From assembly GCF_900104585.1 (NCBI RefSeq), contig NZ_FNVX01000004.1, forward strand, positions 1,106,109 through 1,170,108: a stretch of DNA of 64,000 nt. Direction: 5' to 3'. The translations under genes and the position numbers were made by a program. This document shows positions 15,116-22,173 of this stretch, piece by piece. Below the pieces are notes generated by a model, which searched no databases, was not told the origin of the DNA, and saw only the letters and a list, made by a program, of their open reading frames with translations. The stretch comes from Bacteroides ihuae (GTDB lineage Bacteria; Bacteroidota; Bacteroidia; Bacteroidales; Bacteroidaceae). Numbering within the stretch: position 1 is the first letter of the stretch; each line of letters opens with the position of its first letter.

Positions 15116-16606
15116 TTATCTCACTCCCGTCCCTCTAGCAACTTTTCTTTTCTGCTCACCCTTAATATTTCCTGCAAGTGATTCAAAGAACTCTGCGAGG
15201 ATTGTTACGCTATCAGGTGCATCATCATGACTATTGTCGCCCTCTTTTTTGTAAGATGCGAGGTATTTCATGAACCACCAATAGTCGGAACCCTTGGCAT
15301 ATTCCGATTCATCAAGGAAATGAATATGCGCTTTTACCCAGCCCGACTTCATCAATATACGAGTTTCCTTGTTCTTGGTTGTTGGTCGAGCTTGAATGAT
15401 GCACTTACCATCCTTTGCCTGTACTTCTTTACGGACACCGATGGAGAAGATACGCCCACCGTTATTTGATTCAATACGCATCTGGTCACATGCAGTATCT
15501 AAGATCATCTGCGCTAAGCGTGGCATAGTAATTTCAACAGCGTCTTTCGTGAATACAACGTCAGTGATATAAAGTTCCGTACCAAAAACGTCAACAAACG
15601 GTGAGCTGAAATAGTCATCCCCTTCATCGGCAACATCTGTTGCTCCAATTCTACCATCTGGTTGCCGCCCTTTAACATCGGCCAACTTAAAGCGTTTAAG
15701 AGCTGATTTCGGAAATAGCAAACCTTTAGCTTCATACGGTTCCTGCATATATTCAGCCATCCAAATACTATCTTCCGTCTCTGAACGAAGATCGTGATAA
15801 TATTCAGTTGTGTGCACATCTTCACAGAAAGACTTATCATTCTCATCCAAAGCTGCAATACGAATAATCTCATCGTAATACTTTCCATTCCTAGATTCTT
15901 CCAAACGGCCTAACACATCCGTCGCGGACCAACGGGTACCGATGTCGATAGAACAACAGTTTCCTTCAATACGTGAATCATGGGTACCCTGTTTCCAACT
16001 CCAAGTCTTCTCGTTGTTGTTGTCAGAGAGAGCGTCTTCTAATGATTTATACAAGTCATCGGTTACAGCCAACATGGATGCACCAAAACCGATAACAGTT
16101 CCACCAACACCCGCACCGAAATACGAAACTTGGCGAGCACCTTCGATACTCCAGCCGTGGACGTTCTGTTTATCATTCTTTAGTTTGATTTCAGGAAAAA
16201 TCTCTTTGAATTTTCTCGAACGAACGATATCACGTGTATCATAAGACAGTTTATTGTACAGCGGATCAGCACAAGTATTACGCATAACCGACTCTTCCGG
16301 GAAGTGTCCAAACATCCAACTAATGAAAAGTGACGTTATGTAAGATTTTCCAGCTCGAGGTGGCATGCTTACAGCAAGTCGATAAATCACATTGTTAGAA
16401 TAAGCAAGAAAAACCCGCATAAACGCATCAGCCACCAGTCTTAAAAATGGACGCTTAGTAAAGAACTTCGGATCCATATATAAGCAATAAGCCCAGAAAT
16501 TATTCCGGGCCTCTCGCTTGCGCAGAATGATTGCAGCTTCTGCTTTACGAATTAATATCTCCCTATCAGTCGGCGTCTCCATCCACAATCTTTTGAAGTT
16601 CTTCAT
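15116..16606 (-). CDS. terL: Terminase large subunit
   Basis: A 496-aa packaging motor. The N-terminal ATPase has Walker A MPPRAGKS (81-88) and a Walker B-like MLAVTDD (178-184). The C-terminal RNase H-type nuclease shows Asp residues in GATDVADEGDD (321-331), followed by a predicted beta strand ELYITDVVF. It would cut concatemeric DNA and drive it into the procapsid through the portal. It overlaps the small terminase gene by 41 nt. Length and domain order are normal for a headful or cos-type terminase; the sequence alone does not say which. Confidence 0.9.
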   Translation of the reverse strand: MKNFKRLWMETPTDREILIRKAEAAIILRKREARNNFWAYCLYMDPKFFTKRPFLRLVADAFMRVFLAYSNNVIYRLAVSMPPRAGKSYITSLFISWMFGHFPEESVMRNTCADPLYNKLSYDTRDIVRSRKFKEIFPEIKLKNDKQNVHGWSIEGARQVSYFGAGVGGTVIGFGASMLAVTDDLYKSLEDALSDNNNEKTWSWKQGTHDSRIEGNCCSIDIGTRWSATDVLGRLEESRNGKYYDEIIRIAALDENDKSFCEDVHTTEYYHDLRSETEDSIWMAEYMQEPYEAKGLLFPKSALKRFKLADVKGRQPDGRIGATDVADEGDDYFSSPFVDVFGTELYITDVVFTKDAVEITMPRLAQMILDTACDQMRIESNNGGRIFSIGVRKEVQAKDGKCIIQARPTTKNKETRILMKSGWVKAHIHFLDESEYAKGSDYWWFMKYLASYKKEGDNSHDDAPDSVTILAEFFESLAGNIKGEQKRKVARGTGVR

Positions 16607-17066
16607 CAGAGAGACTCTCTAAACTACTCTTAATACCTACTTCACCAGATACTTTATTCTCCTGTCTATTCTTCCAGTTATCAGGGTCACGATTGGTAAG
16701 AGCAAAGATTACGGCTGCCGGAACCGGCTGGTAGTGTTTATCAGTAACAACATGTTCCTTTACTCTGACAATGGGTTTCCCATTATCATCTTTCTTTCCG
16801 GTATCAGCTGTCACAGTCCGCTTTTCCTGGACTGTATAACCTCGGATCATCTTCACAAGGGATTTCTTAGCCTCAGCAATTATTAAGTCATTAAATTCAT
16901 CTTCAGCCTTTTTTATAGCGTCCGAAAAGTCCGATTTTGTTTTAAGCCAACTGTAATATGTGTCTTTTACTATTCCTACCTTCTCGCATATTTCGGCAAT
17001 AGTATAACTGTCGGTACGGATGAGCGAACAGATATCCTCAACTATTTTTTTATTATACTTTGCCAT
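16566..17066 (-). CDS. terS: Terminase small subunit
   Basis: A 166-aa DNA-binding protein. Its N-terminus reads as a helix-turn-helix (TIAEICEKVGIVKDTYYSWL), followed by an acidic helical oligomerisation region. The conserved 'PVPAAVIFALTNRDPDNWKN' stretch resembles terminase small subunits of the phBC6A51/HTH type. It overlaps and precedes terL and would recognise pac or cos DNA. The motif TTATATTTTA lies 13 bp before its ATG, so the packaging unit probably begins here. Confidence 0.82.
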   Translation of the reverse strand: MAKYNKKIVEDICSLIRTDSYTIAEICEKVGIVKDTYYSWLKTKSDFSDAIKKAEDEFNDLIIAEAKKSLVKMIRGYTVQEKRTVTADTGKKDDNGKPIVRVKEHVVTDKHYQPVPAAVIFALTNRDPDNWKNRQENKVSGEVGIKSSLESLSDEELQKIVDGDAD

Positions 17067-17079
17067 GAATATTTTATTT

Positions 17080-17090
17080 TAAAATATAAA
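17080..17090 (-). promoter_or_regulatory. Phage start-proximal motif (terminase)
   Basis: The minus strand reads TTTATATTTTA, 13 bp before the terS ATG. Confidence 0.45.
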
Positions 17091-17108
17091 TAATAATAAT
17101 AATTTTAT

Positions 17109-17116
17109 TAGATTTG
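17109..17116 (+). promoter_or_regulatory. -7 box TAGATTTG for the DUF2158 gene
   Basis: TAGATTTG on the plus strand lies 29 bp before the ATG at 17146. It faces away from the terS promoter motif, so the two units diverge. Confidence 0.45.
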
Positions 17117-17145
17117 AGAGATCTATTAATTAAAATTTTTATATT

Positions 17146-17328
17146 ATGGAAAATGAGTTTAAAACAGGAGACATTGTAATTTTAAAATCGGGTGGCCCAA
17201 AAATGACAGTCGAAAGCATAGACATGCGTTATGGAGAAAAAGATGCAAAAGTTCTATGCACATGGTTTGTTATAAATGAAAAAAAATCAGACCGATTTAT
17301 GGCTGGGGCTTTGAAATTGTATGAATAA
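17146..17328 (+). CDS. DUF2158-type small protein (YodC-like), plus-strand moron
   Basis: A 60-aa protein, MENEFKTGDIVILKSGGPKM..., with the DUF2158 signature 'GD.V.LKSGGPKMTVE' followed by 'VLCTWF' and a C-terminal 'F....L'. Family members are small beta-barrel-like proteins of unknown function, frequent in phages and genomic islands. This copy has a slightly longer centre (RYGEKDAKV) than usual. It stands alone on the plus strand among minus-strand phage genes, with its own -7 box upstream and a 17-bp perfect hairpin immediately downstream. Confidence 0.72.
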   Translation: MENEFKTGDIVILKSGGPKMTVESIDMRYGEKDAKVLCTWFVINEKKSDRFMAGALKLYE

Positions 17329-17331
17329 CAA

Positions 17332-17376
17332 AATCCAGTAAGGGTGTGTCGACTTTTGGCACACCCTTACTGGATT
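17332..17376. terminator. 17-bp perfect hairpin between convergent units
   Basis: AATCCAGTAAGGGTGTG and its exact complement flank an 11-nt loop. On the minus strand TTGTT follows. It lies between the plus-strand DUF2158 gene and the end of the minus-strand small ORF, so it probably acts in both directions. Confidence 0.7.
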
Positions 17377-17597
17377 AACTCTCTAGCTTAATCATTGATT
17401 CCGCAATATCAACACAATTCTCTAATTCATTGACTACAGCCTTTAGTTCAATGTATTTGTGCTTATCAACCCCGGTAACCTCGGTCCCGCTGTTCATCAT
17501 TCCTTCCAAATTGGCCAGCTGCTCTTTCTTGCGAATCAGTCTTTTTTCGAGTACTTATCTGCAAATCATGAATGCTGTTGTTTGCATGTCGGAACAT
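17375..17597 (-). pseudogene. Small ORF with an apparent single-base frameshift
   Basis: From an ATG at 17597 the frame reads MFRHANNSIHDLQISTRKK and then diverges. The frame ending at 17375 continues LIRKKEQLANLEGMMNSGTE... to ...ESMIKLES. Removing one A from the A6 run (CGAAAAAAGAC) joins them into a 73-aa helical protein, so one inserted base, natural or from sequencing, is the simplest reading. The ATG overlaps the stop of the preceding 31-aa ORF. The function is unknown; the C-terminal half is a charged coiled-coil-like helix. Confidence 0.45.
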
Positions 17598-17692
17598 TAT
17601 TTGTTACCGACAAAGTTAATAATTAAATCCAAGGAACCCCTATCTTCTTGTACTTCGAAGAAAAACATCCAAGCATCGCGATTGCCCTTCAT
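17597..17692 (-). CDS. 31-aa small ORF in phage operon
   Basis: The ORF encodes a short peptide (MKGNRDAWMFFFEVQEDRGS...FVGNK). It starts 34 bp after the ParB-methylase stop and overlaps the next small ORF by one base. This tight packing is the only support that it is translated. I recognise no family. Confidence 0.3.
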   Translation of the reverse strand: MKGNRDAWMFFFEVQEDRGSLDLIINFVGNK

Positions 17693-17726
17693 ATTCTTTC
17701 AGGGTTCCATCTCACACAAGTTTGCG

Positions 17727-19136
17727 CTAAATATCTTCTCCTATCAAATCTTCTTCACGTAAATCAAGTTCCGGGTATAATGAAGGAATCTGTTTCATAT
17801 CTCCTTTGAAGAATACAAGAACATTCTGGTGCGTCTTTCCTATCTTTCGGGAATGGTTGAACTGATTGCCTGCACGCATGGCTAAAGATCCTATCTGAGT
17901 AGCTAGTATCATTTCATCGTAATAATGTAACCCCGCTTCTATGAAAGCGCTTACGGTGTCACCGACGAAATTGTAATATGCTCCATTCTTTGCTCGTACT
18001 TCACCAACTACAAATACGGCGAAACGATTATCACGAAGCATAGCACAGCTTTTTTGAATTATTGTCCGATACGCAATCAAGAAGTCTCCATAGTTCATAT
18101 TCGACAAATCTTTCGGATCATCCGAATAAACCTCGAGGTCAGCATAAGGCGGGCAACTAAAGATCAAATCAGTTTTTAACCCTTCAAAGTGTTTATCCAC
18201 ATCGCAACTGTCACCACATCTCCATACTGGATCTATCGGAGAATTGCCTAATTTATGTTGCAAAACTTCCTCGGCATTTTTATAGTTCGCTTCAACCTGC
18301 TCTGCACGAAGATCAACGCCTCTATAGCAATATCCCAATTTAGAGGCAACGATACCACGCACGGAACCACCGGCAAAAGGATCAAGAATAATACCTTCAG
18401 GAATATTAAACCAACGGTAGGCAAGCTCGCAAAGAACAGGATCAAAGATAGACGTGCCATCCAGCATGGAGATATTATGCTTTTGGCAATACGCTGTTAT
18501 TTCATCCCAAGATGGATCATAACCAAGCTTTTCACGCATTCTGTTGCGTACTTCATAAATAGCAGGATTCTGGGCAGAATGTGAATAGGTAATCTCTTTA
18601 TCGCGTCCTTCTTCACTTTTGATTCCTAAAGATAACCAATCTCGTTTACGGTCTTGCCATCTTCCTAATTTAGTATCCAAGATGGAAAACGGAGGGATGA
18701 TAAATCTATCAGCAAGATTATTCGGTTTTGATGTAGAAGCGGGTAATTCATCTCCAAAGTCAATATCATCTAAAGAGAACTCCCAATCTTTTAATATGTC
18801 TTCAGAGAAATTCTCTATAACCAAATCCATATCGAATTGGGAAGTATCAGAAGCATGATTATCGGCTAGTGCAAGGAGTTTACGCCGATTATCGTCAAGG
18901 GAGAGGTCTGTACGTTTTACAACAACCAGCTCTTTTCCGTTAGTTTCAATAACACGTACCGGTATACCTAATGACTTTGCTTCTTCGTAGACGCCGTTGC
19001 CGGCTATCAGGTAATTTTCTTTATCTATCAGTACAGAACGACCGGCACCACAATCTTCTAGACTCTTACGAATAATATTTTTGTTCCGGTCGTTATGAAT
19101 GCGAAAGTTCTTTGGATCTAGCTTTATATCTTCCAT
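17727..19136 (-). CDS. ParB-like domain fused to a DNA methyltransferase
   Basis: A 469-aa fusion. Residues 1-110 are ParB/Srx-like (LIDKENYLIAGNGVYEEAKS, with 'GNG' where ParB has GxxR-type motifs). The C-terminal part is an amino-methyltransferase with SAM motif DPFAGGSVRG (252-261) and catalytic SCPPY (327-331), in the order motif I then IV. SPPY-type motifs are typical of N4-cytosine or N6-adenine enzymes. Such fusions are common in phages and probably protect phage DNA from host restriction. The gene starts a unit with the motif TTATATTTTA 12 bp upstream and is followed by small ORFs. Confidence 0.82.
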   Translation of the reverse strand: MEDIKLDPKNFRIHNDRNKNIIRKSLEDCGAGRSVLIDKENYLIAGNGVYEEAKSLGIPVRVIETNGKELVVVKRTDLSLDDNRRKLLALADNHASDTSQFDMDLVIENFSEDILKDWEFSLDDIDFGDELPASTSKPNNLADRFIIPPFSILDTKLGRWQDRKRDWLSLGIKSEEGRDKEITYSHSAQNPAIYEVRNRMREKLGYDPSWDEITAYCQKHNISMLDGTSIFDPVLCELAYRWFNIPEGIILDPFAGGSVRGIVASKLGYCYRGVDLRAEQVEANYKNAEEVLQHKLGNSPIDPVWRCGDSCDVDKHFEGLKTDLIFSCPPYADLEVYSDDPKDLSNMNYGDFLIAYRTIIQKSCAMLRDNRFAVFVVGEVRAKNGAYYNFVGDTVSAFIEAGLHYYDEMILATQIGSLAMRAGNQFNHSRKIGKTHQNVLVFFKGDMKQIPSLYPELDLREEDLIGEDI

Positions 19137-19148
19137 GCCTTTTTATCT

Positions 19149-19159
19149 TAAAATATAAA
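19149..19159 (-). promoter_or_regulatory. Phage start-proximal motif (ParB-methylase)
   Basis: The minus strand reads TTTATATTTTA, 12 bp before the ATG at 19136. Confidence 0.45.
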
Positions 19160-19225
19160 AGGCAAGAAAGAGTTCTATACAGCAAAGAGAGATTCATCAG
19201 CTGTCTTCAAAATGAATTTAAACGA

Positions 19226-19741
19226 CTATTTAATACTATCTTTAAAATTGCATGTATTAGTACTGTCTCTATCTTCATATCTAATTTTTTGAATCATCTT
19301 CTCAACTGAATCATTTGTAGATTTTTCAGAAGTTTGTCCTAAAACAAAGAAGATTGCAAGAATAAAAGAGAAGAGCAAAGAAGAGACTACACTTAATATT
19401 ATTGTCTTTGTATTTGAAGGAAGAGCAGCCTTAATATTAGCTTGATAGTCCTTAAGCATTTCTTGTTCATACTGTTCTAATTCTTCTCCTGCTGCATTCA
19501 TTACTATATCAGAAAGAACTGCTTCAGCATCATTTCGATATTTCTTCAATTGGCTTTCGGTCGTGGACGCTACAAAAAAAGAGTTGCATTCATCATCGTT
19601 TGGATCACGATGCTCACGCTCTTTTATACTAGTTATAAACTCAATCTTATGTCTTTTATAAATTCCATATGCAATCAATCCAACTAGATCATCTTCTGAA
19701 TAGACTAATTTCTCATATATGAAATTATATTTCCGTTCCAT
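19226..19741 (-). CDS. Single-pass membrane protein of unknown function
   Basis: A 171-aa protein. The N-terminal part (FIYEKLVYSEDDLVGLIAYGIYKRHKIEF) resembles a motif I recall from uncharacterised membrane proteins in many bacteria. A helical, acidic middle (EELEQYEQEMLKDYQANIKA) precedes one strong membrane helix at about 111-133 (IILSVVSSLLFSFILAIFFV) and a charged C-terminal tail. The soluble part is probably cytoplasmic. It is part of the accessory block between the sigma-like gene and the ParB-methylase. Host-membrane or exclusion functions are possible but not shown. Confidence 0.5.
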   Translation of the reverse strand: MERKYNFIYEKLVYSEDDLVGLIAYGIYKRHKIEFITSIKEREHRDPNDDECNSFFVASTTESQLKKYRNDAEAVLSDIVMNAAGEELEQYEQEMLKDYQANIKAALPSNTKTIILSVVSSLLFSFILAIFFVLGQTSEKSTNDSVEKMIQKIRYEDRDSTNTCNFKDSIK

Positions 19742-19755
19742 CTAAAACTAAGTTG

Positions 19756-19956
19756 TTATTTTTTTAACGATCTTTTAAGAGCATCTGATGCAGCAGACAT
19801 TATACGTTCTTTGGAAACTACAATATTCTTAGAGCCAAATGATGTTTGATATTTCATAGATACATTTTTACTATCCATATTTACATTCCTGGACTCACCT
19901 CTTATGGTTCTACCATTTGCATTATTAATGCTTTCGCGTGATATTACTTTTGCCAT
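19756..19956 (-). CDS. 66-aa basic hypothetical protein
   Basis: A small, strongly basic protein (MAKVISRESINNANGRTIRG...), rich in Ser and Asn with a helical C-terminus (RIMSAASDALKRSLKK). I do not recognise it. A perfect Bacteroides -7 box, TATATTTG, lies 26 bp upstream, and the single-pass membrane protein gene follows 14 bp downstream. The two probably form one accessory unit. The upstream gap holds nothing else I can support. Confidence 0.45.
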   Translation of the reverse strand: MAKVISRESINNANGRTIRGESRNVNMDSKNVSMKYQTSFGSKNIVVSKERIMSAASDALKRSLKK

Positions 19957-19982
19957 AATCTTTTTATATCTAATAAGGGTTG

Positions 19983-19990
19983 CAAATATA
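19983..19990 (-). promoter_or_regulatory. -7 box TATATTTG for accessory unit
   Basis: TATATTTG on the minus strand lies 26 bp before the ATG at 19956. It matches TAnnTTTG and lacks a clear -33 box. Confidence 0.45.
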
Positions 19991-20146
19991 ACATATAAAT
20001 TATATATAGTGTTCTTATTTGCATCTCTTTTACATCAAATAAGTGTATCATTAACTTTTTTATCAAAAATACTATATTCATATTAACAATCAAGTCATCA
20101 ACAAATACTACTAATTGCACTATCTGCTGCACCATATACACCATTA

Positions 20147-20710
20147 TCAAAAGATAAACTCCCCTGATAACTTTCTTTTGATCAAGGATTGCACTTTATT
20201 GTATATCTCATACAATTGTTTTTGAGTTTCCTCACCATCCCAGTCGGAAAAGTTACTATCCTGAAAGAAATGGAATTCAAACACTCGCTTTGCAAGAGGG
20301 GATAGATCAAGGCTTTCAAATACATCTCGAAGCTGATGCATCCTTTCCAAAACTATTCCCGAAGTATCAGTATCATCTTCCTGAGCATCCTCAATCTCAA
20401 TCGCTGTATAGTCCACGTTATCATCCGAAGGAATACGCTTGTACTTGCTCTGATATGGAGACGTGGGCGAAGTAGCATTAAGCTTAATCATTCTCAGCAC
20501 AAAGAAATCAAGCTCTGTATAACCGTTCTTCTTCGTTGAGAGCAATCGTTCAAGCAGCTTGTCACTCTTCTGCAGGAGCGAGTACAAAACCTCATTCAGC
20601 ACATCGTTAGCCTCATCCGGAATACCTACGATTCCGCAATGGTACGATGCGTAATCCAACCATCGATCATATCTTTTCCCTATGTAATTATTTACTGCAG
20701 CACTTACCAT
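20147..20710 (-). CDS. Sigma-70-like (ECF-type) transcription factor, putative
   Basis: A 187-aa protein whose layout fits a two-domain sigma factor. The N-terminal helical region (IGKRYDRWLDYASYHCGIVG ... DEANDVLNEVLYSLLQK) resembles sigma region 2. An acidic linker (IEDAQEDDTDT) follows. The C-terminal region (LDLSPLAKRVFEFHFFQDSN ... QLYEIYNKVQSLIKRKL) resembles the region 4 helix-turn-helix. Similarity is by pattern only and diverges from host ECF factors. It follows the replication genes, where a middle or late regulator would be expected. The repeated motif before late genes is a candidate target. Confidence 0.5.
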   Translation of the reverse strand: MVSAAVNNYIGKRYDRWLDYASYHCGIVGIPDEANDVLNEVLYSLLQKSDKLLERLLSTKKNGYTELDFFVLRMIKLNATSPTSPYQSKYKRIPSDDNVDYTAIEIEDAQEDDTDTSGIVLERMHQLRDVFESLDLSPLAKRVFEFHFFQDSNFSDWDGEETQKQLYEIYNKVQSLIKRKLSGEFIF

Positions 20711-20728
20711 AAGTCATAAAGTTTTTCT

Positions 20729-20800
20729 TATATTTGTGGTGTGTTTGAATAGGCTTTATGGCTTATAACGGGCGGTTTGTAGTGGTGTACAGGCCGCCTT
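20729..20800 (+). ncRNA. Possible short plus-strand RNA (promoter box plus terminator-like stem)
   Basis: TATATTTG at 20729-20736 is followed about 40 bp later by a GGCGG...CCGCC stem and then TTTGTTTT on the plus strand. This would give a roughly 60-nt RNA in the gap between the sigma-like and DnaC-like genes. There is no -33 box, and the stem has a long loop, so the call is weak. Confidence 0.25.
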
Positions 20801-20804
20801 TGTT

Positions 20805-21500
20805 TTATCTTCTGCTTTCTCCCTTTATCTCGACAACATTAAACATCTCATTCACCCTGTCGGCGATATAATCACCGTATTTGGGCGTAATATCTTCCGG
20901 AGACATGTTAGTGGTTACATGCGTCAAGCATTTGCACCTGAACTCATATCGAGTCTGAAAGACGAACTGCATCACGTTCATTTCCGTTCCGAAATACTTC
21001 GTTGGCCTTGGTTCTCGGCCAACTTCATCGAAAGCCCATGTTTCAGGTTTGCCATTGTTGTAGGCATACCGATCAATGCCATCAAGCCCCTTACGAGCGA
21101 ATTGGTTAGACACCATGGAAGCGGATACAATCCCAAAACCTCCGGACGATTTCCACCCGATATCGTCTAGCTTTGAAAGGAAATCATAAGTACGCAGAAT
21201 CTGAATAATCGTTGATTTCCCGGTACCCACAGGGCCGTACAGCCAAAGACCTTTAGCGGAATCAAAAACCTGACTTCGTCCGTTGGCATACAGGAATATT
21301 TCATTTATCAGGTTCCGGTTCATGTCGCTGACCGAGAAAGAGGGACATTCCTTCTGACAAGCCAACAGGAACTTATCCGTCTGATCTTGGCGTATCTTTT
21401 TCAGCTGCTCCGGAGTGTATTCCTCATGGGATGCTGATCGAGCGGACTTTAACAGGTTCCCCACTAGCTGTATCGGATCCTTTTTGATTTGTTTTTCCAT
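20805..21500 (-). CDS. DnaC-like helicase loader (AAA+ ATPase)
   Basis: A 231-aa AAA+ protein. Walker A GPVGTGKST is at about 89-97, Walker B TWAFDEVG at 154-161, a sensor-1-like THVTTN at 193-198, and an arginine-finger-like IADRVNEMFNVVEI near the end. This is the DnaC/IstB-type loader that places the replicative helicase on phage DNA. I start it at 21500 (MEKQIKKDPIQ). The 13 extra codons upstream read as an out-of-frame image of the preceding gene. It overlaps that initiator gene by 77 nt, the usual initiator-loader pairing. Confidence 0.82.
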   Translation of the reverse strand: MEKQIKKDPIQLVGNLLKSARSASHEEYTPEQLKKIRQDQTDKFLLACQKECPSFSVSDMNRNLINEIFLYANGRSQVFDSAKGLWLYGPVGTGKSTIIQILRTYDFLSKLDDIGWKSSGGFGIVSASMVSNQFARKGLDGIDRYAYNNGKPETWAFDEVGREPRPTKYFGTEMNVMQFVFQTRYEFRCKCLTHVTTNMSPEDITPKYGDYIADRVNEMFNVVEIKGESRR

Positions 21501-22167
21501 CTTTTTTGTTTTTAAGTTCAATATCCAGCCATCGAGCAAAGTGGCTCATAGCGTCTTTGGGCGCTTTTTTAGTCTCGCCCTCATTAGCAAGCTTACGGAA
21601 GAAGCTCTGCAAGTACTGGTCAAAATCAGCCGGCATAAAAGTTTTATCTCGTATCCGAATGTTCATGCAAAAGGTTTCTTTCCAGCTTTGATTTGCTCTT
21701 AGCTCATCGAAACATTCCTCTAGCGATTTTTCAAATACATTCTCATCAGGAAATAACTCTCCAATGCCATGACCCTCTCGCGCACGCGTGGGAGAGAGAG
21801 TCTTCTTGTCTTTAGTCTTATTAATGTTTAAGGTTTTACTTAAGTTGTTACTTAAAGTTTTACTAAAGGGATTACTTAAGGTTTTACTTAAATCATTTAA
21901 GTAATAAGTGGGCGATTTGGCATTACGTTTTCCCTTTTCAAAGAACAATAAACCTTTCTGCTGTAATCGATTCCTGCAATCAATCATAGTCGGTTCTGAG
22001 ACACCGATTGAGAGGATGATTTTACGGTTGGCACATTCAAACGGATTCTCCCAACCCCGAATATTGCACTCCTGTAAAAGGAAAAAGTACAAATATGCTT
22101 CGTTCGAGGAAAATTCTACACTCTGAGATGTTTTCCAAAATTGGTTCATGTAATCTATATAGGTCAT
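21424..22167 (-). CDS. Phage replication initiator (winged-helix) with internal iterons
   Basis: A 247-aa protein. The N-terminus resembles replication initiators with a winged helix (SSNEAYLYFFLLQECNIRGW ... SIGVSEPTMIDCRNRLQQKG). A low-complexity segment at 92-113 is made of LSKT/LSNP/FSKT-type tetrapeptides. Further on, the C-terminal half (FDQYLQSFFRKLANEGETKK ... DAMSHFARWLDIELKNK) is typical of initiators that bind helicase loaders. The tetrapeptide repeat is encoded by five 12-bp DNA repeats, so the origin is probably inside the gene, as in lambda O. It is followed by the DnaC-like gene. Confidence 0.7.
   Translation of the reverse strand: MTYIDYMNQFWKTSQSVEFSSNEAYLYFFLLQECNIRGWENPFECANRKIILSIGVSEPTMIDCRNRLQQKGLLFFEKGKRNAKSPTYYLNDLSKTLSNPFSKTLSNNLSKTLNINKTKDKKTLSPTRAREGHGIGELFPDENVFEKSLEECFDELRANQSWKETFCMNIRIRDKTFMPADFDQYLQSFFRKLANEGETKKAPKDAMSHFARWLDIELKNKKDGKTNQKGSDTASGEPVKVRSISIP
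21834..21892. repeat. Five 12-bp iterons, putative phage replication origin
   Basis: Units at 21834, 21846, 21858, 21870 and 21882 repeat with exact 12-bp spacing around (T/G)(T/A)TTACTTAA. An inverted copy, ATTTAAGTAA, ends the array. They lie inside the replication initiator gene. Function as an origin is inferred from this position. Confidence 0.62.
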
Positions 22168-22173
22168 CGTATA

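Noticed and set aside
19944..20150. 68-aa minus-strand ORF after the sigma-like gene
   Set aside because: It is hydrophobic by AT-richness and overlaps the start of the 66-aa gene and its -7 box; no support for translation.
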